Shown: piece by piece, positions 28,694 through 38,366 of the stretch
How the letters are laid out: each line of letters begins with the position of its first letter
How positions within the stretch are numbered: position 1 is the stretch's first letter
Assembly (NCBI RefSeq): GCF_000196255.1
Contig: NC_006371.1
Span: 1,395,440-1,459,439 of the forward strand
Reading direction: 5' to 3'
DNA length: 64,000 nucleotides
Origin: Photobacterium profundum SS9
GTDB taxonomy: Bacteria > Pseudomonadota > Gammaproteobacteria > Enterobacterales > Vibrionaceae
Translations under genes and position numbers: made by a program
The notes under the pieces: model-generated
The model's database searches: none
Told to the model about the DNA's origin: nothing
The model's input: only the letters and a program-made list of their open reading frames with translations

Positions 28694-29169
28694 CAGAATA
28701 ATCCTGGTGAGCGTTCGGGCGTGAACCGCATTGTCACGGCGGGCTTGTTCAGCATGTCCTCGTAACCTAAGGTGGCTGAAATTTTCAGTTGGTCGATACT
28801 GACATCCAACACGTCCAGCTCAATGCCCCATTCAACATGCGATGGGTTTGATCTCATCACCTGCATGATCACGCACGTGCCGCCTTCAAACCCCCTCGTC
28901 CCATCGATCTCATCCGTTAACACTCGCCCCACGTTATCAATAATCAATTTAGCTTGTGGCAGCTTTCCTTCCCCCTCATCAGGCAAGGTCACGTCGATAG
29001 GGAGAGCGGTGTAGCGATAACCCGCATGCGTGATATCTTGCGTATCAGCCACAATCCGTGCGGGCTCAGAAAAGCTTTGATGATGTATTTCAACCAAGAT
29101 CAAAAAGGGCTCATCAGCCGTGGTCGCATTGAGGTTGATCCGAGCATTCTTCGTATAATGTCGAGGCAT
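28693..29169 (-). CDS. DUF1833-like minor tail protein
   Basis: 158 residues, position of lambda L. The protein has a beta-rich pattern with EPARIVADTQDI and YTALPIDVTLPDEGEGKLP, as in tail proteins of the DUF1833 family. Likely part of the tail tip around J. It abuts the preceding gene. Confidence 0.7.
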   Translation of the reverse strand: MPRHYTKNARINLNATTADEPFLILVEIHHQSFSEPARIVADTQDITHAGYRYTALPIDVTLPDEGEGKLPQAKLIIDNVGRVLTDEIDGTRGFEGGTCVIMQVMRSNPSHVEWGIELDVLDVSIDQLKISATLGYEDMLNKPAVTMRFTPERSPGLF

Positions 29170-29529
29170 TTAAAGCCCTCCTATCGATTCGATTTCCACA
29201 TTGGATTCCCACAACTGACCGGCTACCATCGTCCACGTCAGTGAAGGATTTTTAAACCTGGCTGTAACCGTCCCACCAGCACGCAACGGATCTTGATAGG
29301 TAAACCAAGCCGCCCCCTTTAAGTCATCGATATACCAGCGATCAAACGCCGTTTTATCAGCAAAAGACACAGCAACCACTTTGGCTTTTCTGACCACAAT
29401 AGGGAGTGAATATTTAGGCCGTTGCTTAGCAATACCACCGTCCATATTCGTTCGTTCAACACCCAGATCGACCTCTTCCTCATAACCCATCACCAGCCTG
29501 ATAGTGGGCGGAAAAACAGGTAACGTCAT
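29170..29529 (-). CDS. Minor tail protein (lambda M position)
   Basis: 119 residues, beta-rich, with [20 protein letters not shown] at the end. Directly follows the tape measure gene and overlaps it by four bases. Order and size fit the tail-tip distal tail or M-type protein. Confidence 0.65.
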   Translation of the reverse strand: MTLPVFPPTIRLVMGYEEEVDLGVERTNMDGGIAKQRPKYSLPIVVRKAKVVAVSFADKTAFDRWYIDDLKGAAWFTYQDPLRAGGTVTARFKNPSLTWTMVAGQLWESNVEIESIGGL

Positions 29530-31931
29530 GATCGCACTCCTGCTATCGCAGCGCTTAACGGCCCACCACGTTGGACGTCATCAAGGAACACATTCACCAC
29601 CCATTTCTTCATTTGGGTGTCATAAGTAGGTTGTGATTGTTTGGCCTTCATTTCACTGCCGGATTGATTGATAACGTTGACCTGCACATTCATGAGCGAT
29701 TGAGCATTACCCGATTGTCGAACCCCCAACCGACCTTGTGCATCGCGCGTTAACGGCATAACAGCCTCGGGACCGGCTTCCCCCATCAACCCCACGCCAC
29801 CTTTGGCCATCGGAAATAGCGTGGGACGGGTTACCACACCGCCATTCGCAAATTTTTTAACCCCATTGTCATAGACACCGCCTTTGGCATTAGGAAAAAG
29901 ACTCGCGGCATAATCAGCAATCGGACCCGTGATGTTTTTCTGAATAGCAATACGAATTAAATCTTTGACGATACTACTGGCCAGACTTTTAAAATCGGCT
30001 TTTCCCGTCACAACAAAATCGGTGAGTGCATCCGTCGCCCCGCTCATCGCATTCTCAATAGCCGCCTTGGCTTTATCACTCGATTTCTGTGCTTCTTCAG
30101 CAAATGTCTTGAATCCCGCCCGCACACCGTCAAGCGCACTCGCGATCTTGTCTTTATCAGGGATCTTCTGGTTACCAATATCGGTACTCAACTTGAGCCG
30201 ATCATTTTCCATTTTGGAGAGCAGTTCATTGAGGGCATTTTCTTGCGCGAGCACATTATCCTCATGGCCCTTTCTAAGAGTGATTTCATGTTGCATCGCG
30301 GCAATTAATGCGTTGTTGTATGCATTAGTGATGGCCAGTTTTTGGTCTAATACCGATTTCTTGGCCTCTTTGAAATCAGCCTCTGAGATTTGTTCTTTTT
30401 CGTGCAGCGCTGTCTGACGGGACAAGAAGCTATCCAAATCAGCCAGTGAGTTATCGTAAGACACCCTGGCAGCGCTTCGGGCACGTTGAATACCCTCGAT
30501 ACTTTTCTTGTAGGCCTTTTCGATGGCTTCTGTTCGCAATCTATCGGGTTTGTCATTCAATGTTTTATTAAGCGTGGAGATCTGTTCAGTAAGATCTTTT
30601 GCCTTGGCTTTTAGCGTGGTAATCGATTCAGCTTGCCCATCAAACGGCTTCAACCCTTCAATCAGCGTCAAGTTACTTACCGTTGCGGCCAGCTCACTCT
30701 GCAGCTCAAGTAATTCGTTAGAAGGGCGCCCTAGGTTTTTTAATCCATCCCATAAATCCGTGAATATACGGCCCACACTATTGGCCGCCTGCTCAAGGAA
30801 ACCAAGATCTTCTACCGCTTTTTCCGATGCACGACTAATGGCTTCGATATATGTTTGTTGAGCTAATGAGGCTGCCGCCGCTTTATCCCCCATTCTGGTA
30901 AAGGTAACCAACTGTTTGTACGTCGCCTTATCCAGAAAGTTGAACTGCTTGTTCAAGGCCAGCGCCGCTTTCAAGGGTTTACCGGACAGTGACGCAATCC
31001 CCTTGGCATACTCATCCAGTGTCGATATTCCCGCCTTCTGAGACTTAATCCCCATCGCTATCACGTTACCGGTCGCAATAGACGCCTTTACATTCGCCTT
31101 CTCAAACACAGTAATCGCATCTGCTGCCGCTCCCCGTGTTACACCCGCAAATTCACTGGCAGCCCGTGTCGCATCAATCATCCCTTCCCTTGTATAACCA
31201 AACGCCTCGCCTGTTTTGTACATCTGCACCGTGGCTTCGTGTAGCTCACTCTGACCTTTATAAAACGCATAAAATAGACCACCAACAATCGCAACACTGA
31301 CTGTCATAGGGTTAATCATTGCGCCGATAGCTTTTGTCACACCTTGGATTGCGGGTTTAATGCCACCGAACATATCTTTGATCTGTCCACCTTGCTGGAA
31401 GAGCACAGTCAACGGGGCTTGCCCTCCCTGCAGTGACACAAAGATATCGGTGAACTGAGCAGGTAACCCCTGCATAGCAAATCGCATTTGTTTAACTGAG
31501 CGCCCGGTTTTCATCTGAGCCTCTGATAAACCGTTATAACTCCCCTCGCTTTGCTGTACGCGATTATCGGTATGCCCTAGGGACTCCGCAAACCTGACAT
31601 TCGCTTTTTCGGCTTGATAGATTTGTTTAACGACGCCCTCATACTGGCCTTGCAACTTGTCTGGCAAGACCGAGATCCCTTTTAGCATTTCACGTGTGCG
31701 CTGGTACTGAGAGGAGAGTGTCGCCGTATCGATAGTTAACGCTCGATTCAACTTGCCCGTCCCCAAGCCTTTCAAGCGACGTTCAAGCTTTTTAACTTGC
31801 TCACCCGTTAAGTTCACTTCACGCTGCGCCGACTGGCCAAATGCTTTAAATTCGGACTTTATTCCCTCCAGCGTTTTATCCAGGCTGGAAGCATCACCGG
31901 TAATGGGAATATTCAACGACTCAGACATCAT
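29526..31931 (-). CDS. Tail tape measure protein
   Basis: 801 residues; sets tail length and is ejected during infection. Long coiled coils at about 10-120 and 440-660 flank a hydrophobic central stretch (about 180-225, with [20 protein letters not shown]). The C-terminus has [24 protein letters not shown] and [11 protein letters not shown], hallmark of lambda H-type tape measures. Two ATG codons in tandem follow GAGG. A C-terminal Gly-Gly cleavage-like region fits processing. Confidence 0.9.
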   Translation of the reverse strand: MMSESLNIPITGDASSLDKTLEGIKSEFKAFGQSAQREVNLTGEQVKKLERRLKGLGTGKLNRALTIDTATLSSQYQRTREMLKGISVLPDKLQGQYEGVVKQIYQAEKANVRFAESLGHTDNRVQQSEGSYNGLSEAQMKTGRSVKQMRFAMQGLPAQFTDIFVSLQGGQAPLTVLFQQGGQIKDMFGGIKPAIQGVTKAIGAMINPMTVSVAIVGGLFYAFYKGQSELHEATVQMYKTGEAFGYTREGMIDATRAASEFAGVTRGAAADAITVFEKANVKASIATGNVIAMGIKSQKAGISTLDEYAKGIASLSGKPLKAALALNKQFNFLDKATYKQLVTFTRMGDKAAAASLAQQTYIEAISRASEKAVEDLGFLEQAANSVGRIFTDLWDGLKNLGRPSNELLELQSELAATVSNLTLIEGLKPFDGQAESITTLKAKAKDLTEQISTLNKTLNDKPDRLRTEAIEKAYKKSIEGIQRARSAARVSYDNSLADLDSFLSRQTALHEKEQISEADFKEAKKSVLDQKLAITNAYNNALIAAMQHEITLRKGHEDNVLAQENALNELLSKMENDRLKLSTDIGNQKIPDKDKIASALDGVRAGFKTFAEEAQKSSDKAKAAIENAMSGATDALTDFVVTGKADFKSLASSIVKDLIRIAIQKNITGPIADYAASLFPNAKGGVYDNGVKKFANGGVVTRPTLFPMAKGGVGLMGEAGPEAVMPLTRDAQGRLGVRQSGNAQSLMNVQVNVINQSGSEMKAKQSQPTYDTQMKKWVVNVFLDDVQRGGPLSAAIAGVRS

Positions 31932-32236
31932 GACACCTCGTTAATACTTTCAAGTACGCGCTTTTCAATCACCCGCAAACCAGTGAAAACATCCCGTTTC
32001 ACCTCAATGTCCCACCCCTCGAGAGCCATCCAAGTAAAAATGGTGTTGTAATCCAAGCCCACCACGCCCTGCGGGCCACACCGCCATTGGGTCGCCATCC
32101 GATTAAACAATTGGACCACGGGCCAGTTCTCCGGCCAGACTGCAATATCATCACCGTTAACATCGAGCGAAAAATCCTCTATCGCCATCCCAAGTCGATG
32201 TAAAGCAGCATCCGTAGCAACGCTATCACCTGCCAA
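31928..32236 (-). CDS. Tail assembly chaperone C-terminal part (DUF1799-like, lambda T)
   Basis: The frame lacks a convincing own start: its first candidate codon is a TTG. It contains [20 protein letters not shown] and [11 protein letters not shown], the DUF1799 pattern. It joins the upstream chaperone frame by a -1 shift at GGGAAAC, adding about 110 residues, like lambda gpGT. Its stop overlaps the tape measure start. Confidence 0.75.
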   Translation of the reverse strand: MAGDSVATDAALHRLGMAIEDFSLDVNGDDIAVWPENWPVVQLFNRMATQWRCGPQGVVGLDYNTIFTWMALEGWDIEVKRDVFTGLRVIEKRVLESINEVS

Positions 32237-32253
32237 TACAGAGGCTGCTTGGG

Positions 32254-32628
32254 TTAGTTTCCCAGGCGGCGCTCAAGCAAGGTACTGCGATGGACATCAA
32301 CGATGGCTGAAAATGCATCCGGATATTCATCGCATAATTTGACGATATTCATTTTGGTGAACTCAGCATTGATCCCCCATCCCACCAAAATTTGTTGTAA
32401 CACCTTGGCGTACTGATCAAAGGTTTTTTTCAGCACCGCTTCATTGGTTTCAACCAACGTCGTCGCCTTGGTTCCCGTCTCACCCCAACCATCGGATAAT
32501 TTTGCGTACTCAAGACTCGTGAAATACTTAAATGTGAGCGGCAGCTCCCGGCTTGAACCACCCACATCAATCAATTCAACTTGGCCTTCAAAGGAATCCG
32601 GCGCTTTACCCAACACTAATAATGACAT
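32254..32628 (-). CDS. Tail assembly chaperone (lambda G position)
   Basis: 124 residues. Binds and protects the tape measure protein during tail assembly, by analogy with lambda gpG. Acidic N-terminal part (FEGQVELIDVGGSSRELPLTFKYF, about 12-35) and helical C-terminus. Ends ERRLGN directly after a slippery heptamer, so both G and GT forms are predicted. Confidence 0.75.
   Translation of the reverse strand: MSLLVLGKAPDSFEGQVELIDVGGSSRELPLTFKYFTSLEYAKLSDGWGETGTKATTLVETNEAVLKKTFDQYAKVLQQILVGWGINAEFTKMNIVKLCDEYPDAFSAIVDVHRSTLLERRLGN
32257..32263 (-). promoter_or_regulatory. Programmed -1 frameshift site GGGAAAC
   Basis: In the zero frame the site reads G-GGA-AAC immediately followed by TAA, the X-XXY-YYZ arrangement of lambda's G-T slip site. 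Slipping back one base continues into [15 protein letters not shown] and the DUF1799-like frame without a stop. Confidence 0.8.
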
Positions 32629-32637
32629 CTTCTACTC

Positions 32638-33276
32638 CTAGTCTTTCGCATAACGGGTTGGACGAACAATGAGACTGATGGTGACAGCGATGGCCATCAC
32701 CTGATCTTTGGTCATACTCGGCGTTTCGTTCACGGATACATAAGCGTGATAGTAAAGCGTGGCGCCGTTGGGCAGGGTCGCACGAACGACACCCGTTTCT
32801 TTGGCATCTGATGCCTTTTTCAAGGCGATGTAACCCGGCAAGCTATCGTCATCCGCAATACTCAGTGTCAGTACTACTGGTGATTTTCTTGTTGGGATCT
32901 GTGTTTCAAAATCATTTTCAAGGAAGGAATACGTTGTAAATTGTTGATCCCCTCCCGATGTCTCTGACGACAGTACCTGTGTAATTTGCTGCCAGTCAGA
33001 GACTTTAGTGAGCTTGCCACCGCCCGTACCAGACGGAAATACCGTCGTATCAGAGGTATCAAGCCCCATGAGTTTCGACGTTGCCCCTACTTTGGCGACA
33101 CGGTCATTGATAGTGCTCCAGCCACTTTGAACAATCACTATGTCATTCGCTACAATCGTATTGCCGGTAACCGTCGCAACCGGATCTGACGCATTCGATA
33201 ACGCAGACATAACGACCGGTACAGACTTGGTTTTGGCAATCGCAAACACGACGCCATTGGGTAGTGAAACAGCCAT
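32638..33276 (-). CDS. Major tail tube protein
   Basis: 212 residues, lambda V-like tail tube. Beta-rich with VVMSALSNASDPVATVTGNTI and a C-terminal NETPSMTKDQVMAIAVTISL segment. Expected to be the most abundant tail protein. CTCCTT (AGGAGG on the coding strand) lies just before the start. Confidence 0.8.
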   Translation of the reverse strand: MAVSLPNGVVFAIAKTKSVPVVMSALSNASDPVATVTGNTIVANDIVIVQSGWSTINDRVAKVGATSKLMGLDTSDTTVFPSGTGGGKLTKVSDWQQITQVLSSETSGGDQQFTTYSFLENDFETQIPTRKSPVVLTLSIADDDSLPGYIALKKASDAKETGVVRATLPNGATLYYHAYVSVNETPSMTKDQVMAIAVTISLIVRPTRYAKD

Positions 33277-33285
33277 GAATCCTCC

Positions 33286-33645
33286 TTAATCAGTTGTAAA
33301 CCACACATTGAAATCTTGAGCCAAGATGTAAAACCCATCAGGGTGATCATCAGGGATAGTAATCGGTTCGGTGCGAGGCGATGCCAAGAACACATCACTG
33401 CCCACCATGGCTTTCTCGATCGCTTTCATTGTCATTGCAGCTTTCACTGACGTCGTTTCAAAAAACGTGATCCTCACGATCGAGTGCGACTTATCTGCAG
33501 CCGTGTTATCCATAAAATAAAGGGGCGTGCCGCCGAGCCTTTCCCAAATGGCAACCGGTGCGTTAATGGCAAACGGTCCTTTAACGGGGAAGAATGCCTG
33601 AACAACGGGTGAAACAACGGTGTGCATCATTTCCTCAAGCGTCAT
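33286..33645 (-). CDS. Tail terminator / completion protein
   Basis: 119 residues, lambda U/DUF3168 position between the gp10-like protein and the tube. Segments FETTSVKAAMTMKAIEKAM and the acidic C-terminus fit this fold. Would cap the tail end that joins the head. Overlaps its upstream gene by four bases. Confidence 0.65.
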   Translation of the reverse strand: MTLEEMMHTVVSPVVQAFFPVKGPFAINAPVAIWERLGGTPLYFMDNTAADKSHSIVRITFFETTSVKAAMTMKAIEKAMVGSDVFLASPRTEPITIPDDHPDGFYILAQDFNVWFTTD

Positions 33646-34139
33646 GTTGTCCGCCTTGTGTTCAAGACCTTAAAAAACTGCTCTTCAAAATTCAGTCGGG
33701 CCTGCGTTTTGCCTTTATGAACCGCTGGGAAAAAGAATGGCGCGGGTTTTCTCTGATATTCCGTCACCGTCACCTTGGTATTCGTTCTCCACTCTCCCGT
33801 TTTTTTATCCCTATACACGGGGTGATGCCTAACATGGCCATACTCGATAAAGTTGAGAAAGTTGGCATTCGACGTTCCCTGTGTGGCATTTTCTGACGCC
33901 GTTTTGTTCCACTGGGGCATCACGTTATACACAGCGAAACCCACCTCATTAACAGAAAAGCTACTGCGTCCTGAAATGATGAAATCACTACGACCAAACC
34001 GCTTCTTTCCTTCGGCATCGAGCGACGCTTTGATCGTTTGAGCTGCCTCTTTCGTGCCAGAGAACACGGCATCAACAACATCTTCTTTTAGGCTGTCGAC
34101 ATAGGCATCAATTCGACTCACATCCACGTGCATCTTCAT
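33642..34139 (-). CDS. HK97 gp10-like neck/tail protein
   Basis: 165 residues. N-terminal helix MHVDVSRIDAYVDSLKEDVV and later NFIEYGHVRHHP, the usual HK97 gp10-like signature (F-x-EFG-T). Joins head and tail. Overlaps the head-closure gene. Confidence 0.75.
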   Translation of the reverse strand: MKMHVDVSRIDAYVDSLKEDVVDAVFSGTKEAAQTIKASLDAEGKKRFGRSDFIISGRSSFSVNEVGFAVYNVMPQWNKTASENATQGTSNANFLNFIEYGHVRHHPVYRDKKTGEWRTNTKVTVTEYQRKPAPFFFPAVHKGKTQARLNFEEQFFKVLNTRRTT

Positions 34140-34456
34140 GAGCGCTTCTCAATCAAAATATCCATGAATTCCATCGTTTCTTCGTCAGGCAAAACATTGG
34201 TAATGCCATAAGTCATCCCTTTGTGAATAAGGCGCATACCCTCATCGATGTCCTCTCTATACCGAATTCGCACACTGCCACGTCGTACAGCCGACTCGAT
34301 ACCGTTTCGCATGGCTTCAGCCCCGCGTTCAAAACGGACATTGGCCCAGACAGAGCAGACCTCGGCATACACCGCTATGGGCTGGCCAGCTGCATCAACA
34401 CGCGATCGGTCAGCACCTTCAACCGTGACTCGGTGATTCATTCGCCCAACGTCCAT
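34136..34456 (-). CDS. Head-tail adaptor / head closure protein
   Basis: 106 residues with MNHRVTVEGADRSRVDAAGQ at the N-terminus and VRIRYREDIDEGMRLIHKGM later, a good match to SPP1 gp16/HK97 gp7-type head closure proteins. Stacks on the connector. Confidence 0.8.
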   Translation of the reverse strand: MDVGRMNHRVTVEGADRSRVDAAGQPIAVYAEVCSVWANVRFERGAEAMRNGIESAVRRGSVRIRYREDIDEGMRLIHKGMTYGITNVLPDEETMEFMDILIEKRS

Positions 34457-34773
34457 TACACCCCCTTAGAATAATCAATGTACTTATCAAGCAGGTGATC
34501 GGAAAAAGGGCTCATGGTTAATGGCTTCTCGGTGGCCAGCCGACGCTGGGCGTACATTTCCAACGTGGCCAGCTTGATCCACGACACCAATGGTGTCGGT
34601 AGGTAGCCATATTCAGCCCTCACCTCAGTAAAAGAGCGAAAAATACGCGCTTCACACAGTGCAATAGCAGCTGCGGTTAATGACTCGATATACACATCTT
34701 CATGGTCATGATCCACGCGCAAGTGCAATTTCATGTCTTTCAAACTGATGGGTGAGATAGCTGAATCCAACAC
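34456..34773 (-). CDS. Head-tail connector protein (gp6-like)
   Basis: 105 residues. Begins ISLKDMKLHLRVDHDHEDVY, the typical start of HK97 gp6-like DNA packaging connector proteins, followed by a helix bundle. Forms the ring below the portal. Confidence 0.85.
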   Translation of the reverse strand: MLDSAISPISLKDMKLHLRVDHDHEDVYIESLTAAAIALCEARIFRSFTEVRAEYGYLPTPLVSWIKLATLEMYAQRRLATEKPLTMSPFSDHLLDKYIDYSKGV

Positions 34774-34778
34774 AGCGT

Positions 34779-34982
34779 TTACTCCAACACGTCTTGCTCT
34801 AAATCAACGATCGCTTCCTGCTTCGTTGCTTTGAGCTCGTGGTCAATCGCGGCTTTTGCCGTATCAACAAAGCCCTGATCCTCGAGCTCATTGATCGTTT
34901 TCTCTGGACCGGTAATAACAATGCCTGGGCCGATATCGAATACACGCAAGCGTTTAAGTACGAGTGCTTTTTTATTCGCCAT
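34779..34982 (-). CDS. Small phage head-region protein
   Basis: 67 residues from the ATG at 34982, which has GGAG seven bases upstream. Starts MANKKALVLKRLRVFDIGPG. It lies between the capsid and connector genes, where many HK97-like phages encode a small accessory protein (DUF7210 or Rho N-like). No clear family. Confidence 0.6.
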   Translation of the reverse strand: MANKKALVLKRLRVFDIGPGIVITGPEKTINELEDQGFVDTAKAAIDHELKATKQEAIVDLEQDVLE

Positions 34983-35040
34983 TGGGATACTCCATAAAAT
35001 GAAAGATGTGCAGCACTCACGCACTGCACATGATAAAAAT

Positions 35041-36303
35041 TTACGTTGCTGAGTTTTGGTAATACTTCACCGCACCACCCACATCAATCAACGCGCCGTC
35101 AGCACGTTGATACCCAATAAAGCCGGTTTGCGCTTTTTCGGTGTACTTACTGTCCGTCATACGGAACAAGCGCAGATCCATCACTAAACGGATACGGTAT
35201 TTATTCAACGCACCAAACAGGATGGATTTGGCATCTGCAGCCATTTCAGCCATGTGTTGATTAATAGTGATTGGACGATTCAAAATACGGTCGGGCGCAC
35301 CACCAGGGTTCCCCGTTTCATAGCCAGGTACGAAGATAGGACGGTCATTTTTGTCTTTGATGACACGCAGGGCTTCAAGGGTCGTGTCATGGAACATGTA
35401 ACCGACACCCGGTGAATTGCGGTAAGCCGGATCAACACTGTGCTCGAGCGACACGAGATCTTCGTAGGTCACCAGTGCGGTTTGGCCCGTTTTCCCCTTC
35501 TTCCCTAATGCAGCCCCAGGAACAATACCCGCGGGTTCGTTGATACCGGTGCCGACGGTGAAATGACGGTTGGTGATACGGCCGATACGCATACCCAGTA
35601 GATCTTGGATATAGCCGTCAATGTCAAAAAAGCTGTCTTGCAGCAGCTCCCAAGGAATGGCAATGGATTTTGACGAGTACATGTATGACCCAATCGTTTT
35701 ATTGCCGAAGGTGGTGTCTTTAGTGCCGGCGGGCTCATTTTGGCCAACAATCTCACCTTCTTCTGCCGTCGCATCCGTTGTCGGGAAATTGATCGTATTC
35801 CCCGTCGCTGTGCGCATCACGGTCGACACATCATACATACCGCCGTAAGCTTTCATCGCTTGCTCCACCTGACGTATCCATTCCGGTGCGGTGGTATATC
35901 CCCCTTCAGTCGGTACCGTGGTACTCATGGCATTATTGATGTCCGAAGGACTACGCGCTGTCATTGACTGATACTGCTCAGGCGTTAAAGCACTGATCCC
36001 ACCCAGCATGTAAGCACGCATGGCGGCCGCAGTGTTTGACTGTTTATTGGGTTCTTTGGTGTGTTTATCACGCAAGGCATTGTTCACCCCACCCTCATCA
36101 ACATCGTTCTCCAACGCTAAATCAGCCACCTGCTGTTCACGGCGAATATCCCCATCAATCGCTTGAATATCGGTCAAAATGCCATCAAGATTTTGACCGT
36201 CCTCCGCGCTCATGCGTTTATCTGCAGGGTATTTATCGTTCAGTGCATTAGCTTCTTTCGCTAATTTGTCGCGCGACTCGCGCAATGCTTTAAGCTTGGA
36301 CAT
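35041..36303 (-). CDS. HK97-type major capsid protein
   Basis: 420 residues. N-terminal coiled-coil scaffold (delta domain, about 1-110, LKALRESRDKLAKEANALND), cleaved by the protease, followed by the HK97 fold. Segments SKSIAIPWELLQDSFFDIDGYI and GTGINEPAGIVPGA match the family. The N-arm spans GGYTTAPEWIRQVEQAMKAY. Confidence 0.92.
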   Translation of the reverse strand: MSKLKALRESRDKLAKEANALNDKYPADKRMSAEDGQNLDGILTDIQAIDGDIRREQQVADLALENDVDEGGVNNALRDKHTKEPNKQSNTAAAMRAYMLGGISALTPEQYQSMTARSPSDINNAMSTTVPTEGGYTTAPEWIRQVEQAMKAYGGMYDVSTVMRTATGNTINFPTTDATAEEGEIVGQNEPAGTKDTTFGNKTIGSYMYSSKSIAIPWELLQDSFFDIDGYIQDLLGMRIGRITNRHFTVGTGINEPAGIVPGAALGKKGKTGQTALVTYEDLVSLEHSVDPAYRNSPGVGYMFHDTTLEALRVIKDKNDRPIFVPGYETGNPGGAPDRILNRPITINQHMAEMAADAKSILFGALNKYRIRLVMDLRLFRMTDSKYTEKAQTGFIGYQRADGALIDVGGAVKYYQNSAT

Positions 36304-36316
36304 AAAGCCCTCCTTG

Positions 36317-37114
36317 TTAATTAACTGCGAGTGCGCAGCAAGTTAAAACGTTCAATCGTTGCATTTGTCTGTCACGATGCTCATCACTCACGAAATCCTG
36401 AACATCGCTTACCTTGTCAGGTCGGTTAACTGCATTGAGGAAGGCATTACACTGCCAACTCGGACATATTGCGTTCTGGGTGTTATCTTCTTTTTTCGGT
36501 GCTGGCTCAGCGTCATAAATCGTGTCAGCAAGCCCCGCCGTCACCGCTTCCTCAGCAGTAAACCAGGTCTCGTTCCGCATATAGTCAGCAAAAGTACTTT
36601 CATCCCCGCCCGCTCGTTTTGCATAGGTCTTGGCCAATGTGCCATCCAGCTTTTCAAGTAATGTCGCCTCGGCTAATAGATCATCGGCATTTCCCCATGA
36701 GACAGTCCATGCCTTGTGGATCATCATCATCGCGCCTTCGCCAATAATGATTTCGTCACCGACCATCGCAAGAAATGACGCTGCGGAGGCAGCCAAGCCA
36801 TCAATGTGCACCGTCACGGTTGCTTTATGCTCACGCAATGCCTGCTCCATCGTGCGGGCCGCAAACACCGAACCGCCAGGTGAATTAATCCGAAGGTGAA
36901 TGTTTTTGGCATCAATCCCCCGCACGGCATTCACGAACGTCTCGGGATCAACGCCCCCCCACCACTCGGCCTCGTCTTTATCTGACACGATGGTGTCATA
37001 GAGAAATATTTCAGCCTCATCGCTGCCCTCTGCACATTCAATGGCGAACTTACGATCGGCCACATGGCGATTTTCAAAGAGCATCTGAAAATATGTGTTC
37101 TTAGGCATCGGCAT
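36317..37114 (-). CDS. ClpP-like head maturation protease
   Basis: Serine protease that cleaves the capsid scaffold domain. HLRINSPGGSVF (oxyanion loop), GLAASAASFLAM with the nucleophilic Ser, and MMMIHKAW with catalytic His are visible, as in Clp-type prohead proteases. The start at 37114 is chosen by the GGAG nine bases upstream; a start at 37129 is also possible. The start overlaps the portal gene end. Confidence 0.88.
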   Translation of the reverse strand: MPMPKNTYFQMLFENRHVADRKFAIECAEGSDEAEIFLYDTIVSDKDEAEWWGGVDPETFVNAVRGIDAKNIHLRINSPGGSVFAARTMEQALREHKATVTVHIDGLAASAASFLAMVGDEIIIGEGAMMMIHKAWTVSWGNADDLLAEATLLEKLDGTLAKTYAKRAGGDESTFADYMRNETWFTAEEAVTAGLADTIYDAEPAPKKEDNTQNAICPSWQCNAFLNAVNRPDKVSDVQDFVSDEHRDRQMQRLNVLTCCALAVN

Positions 37115-38366
37115 GATCCTGCTCTCCATTGTTTGTCTCAGTCATTTCGGGCTTAAAAAGCGCATCACCATCGGCAGCAGGTGCCATGTTTTCACGCTTT
37201 CTCACTTCATTGACGCTCATCCACCCAGGCTCACCCGCACGACCCAGTGCACTGCGATAGGCATCAAAGCGGGATTTCATGTCACCACGTTCAAGTTGTG
37301 AGGTGTTGTGATCGAGAAACCGCTTACTTCGCGCCGGCCATAACTTGTAATTGAATTCCTGCTCAATTTGAGTCAGATGGCTCAGCAAGGTATACCTAAC
37401 GAACGTCGAGCCCATGGATTCAAGCCCTGATTGCCACGATGTCGACTTATTCGTATGACCAACCATGAAAGGGAACACACCAAAAATTCGGCATATTTCC
37501 TCAATAGTAAAAAGACGAGAGGCCAATATTTCTGCATCACGCGGATTGATGGTGAGTTGGGCTGGCTTCAAACCACCCGACAGCACCAAGGGCATCCGTG
37601 AATTTTTGTCTCGGGCTATCACCGTATCTTTGACATCTTTTAGCTGAATGCGCGTCATTTTGGCGTCTGTACTCAAGGCATAATCAAACGTTGCCCCTTC
37701 CTCAAAGAACTTCCCAGACCATTTCTGGCCCGCGATGGCTGTGCCTATCGCCTCGGAGGCCGCATAGGTAATAGGGCTAGGGCTTCTCAGTCCGTCATAC
37801 CCTAATGAGGTCAGCTGAATGACGTCAGCCTGATCCAGCACTTCTTGTTCGCCGCTCTCCCGCGTAACACGGTAATACTTGAGACCCGTTAACTTATCTC
37901 TGAACGGGTCGACCCTGTCAGGGTGTAATGGCACCCACCCAAGAACTTTCGAGCTTCGGTAACTGGCTCGGATCAGCTCTGCAAAACCATCCCCATGGGT
38001 AAACTTTGAGGTGATCAAGAACTGCCAGGCATCCGAACTGGTCATGTCTATATTGGCGCGGCAGTTAAACAGCCAGTTGTAGTCATGATCTATCGGCTGA
38101 TGGGCATCCCCACTTCTTTCATGCACATTGAATGGCAGCACTTTGATACTGCTACCGATAAGCTCGATACAGCGGTAAACCGTTGTCACCTTCAGTGCCG
38201 TCGTCTCGGTCACCTGCTCACCGGCCGCCGTCAATCCCACACCCAACATGTCGACCAGCTCATTAATGCTCATCGCTTGAGGATCAAGATTGCTTTCCGC
38301 TTCAGGAGATTGCTCAACCGCCTCTTTGGTCGGTGTACCAAAAAAGAACCGTGCTATCTTCCCCAT
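37101..38366 (-). CDS. Portal protein (HK97 family)
   Basis: 421 residues, dodecameric DNA entry channel. Segments TALKVTTVYRCIELIGSSIK and EEICRIFGVFPFMVGHTNKS are characteristic of HK97-type portals, with QIEQEFNYKLWP near the C-terminus. Directly abuts the terminase gene. Confidence 0.9.
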   Translation of the reverse strand: MGKIARFFFGTPTKEAVEQSPEAESNLDPQAMSINELVDMLGVGLTAAGEQVTETTALKVTTVYRCIELIGSSIKVLPFNVHERSGDAHQPIDHDYNWLFNCRANIDMTSSDAWQFLITSKFTHGDGFAELIRASYRSSKVLGWVPLHPDRVDPFRDKLTGLKYYRVTRESGEQEVLDQADVIQLTSLGYDGLRSPSPITYAASEAIGTAIAGQKWSGKFFEEGATFDYALSTDAKMTRIQLKDVKDTVIARDKNSRMPLVLSGGLKPAQLTINPRDAEILASRLFTIEEICRIFGVFPFMVGHTNKSTSWQSGLESMGSTFVRYTLLSHLTQIEQEFNYKLWPARSKRFLDHNTSQLERGDMKSRFDAYRSALGRAGEPGWMSVNEVRKRENMAPAADGDALFKPEMTETNNGEQDHADA

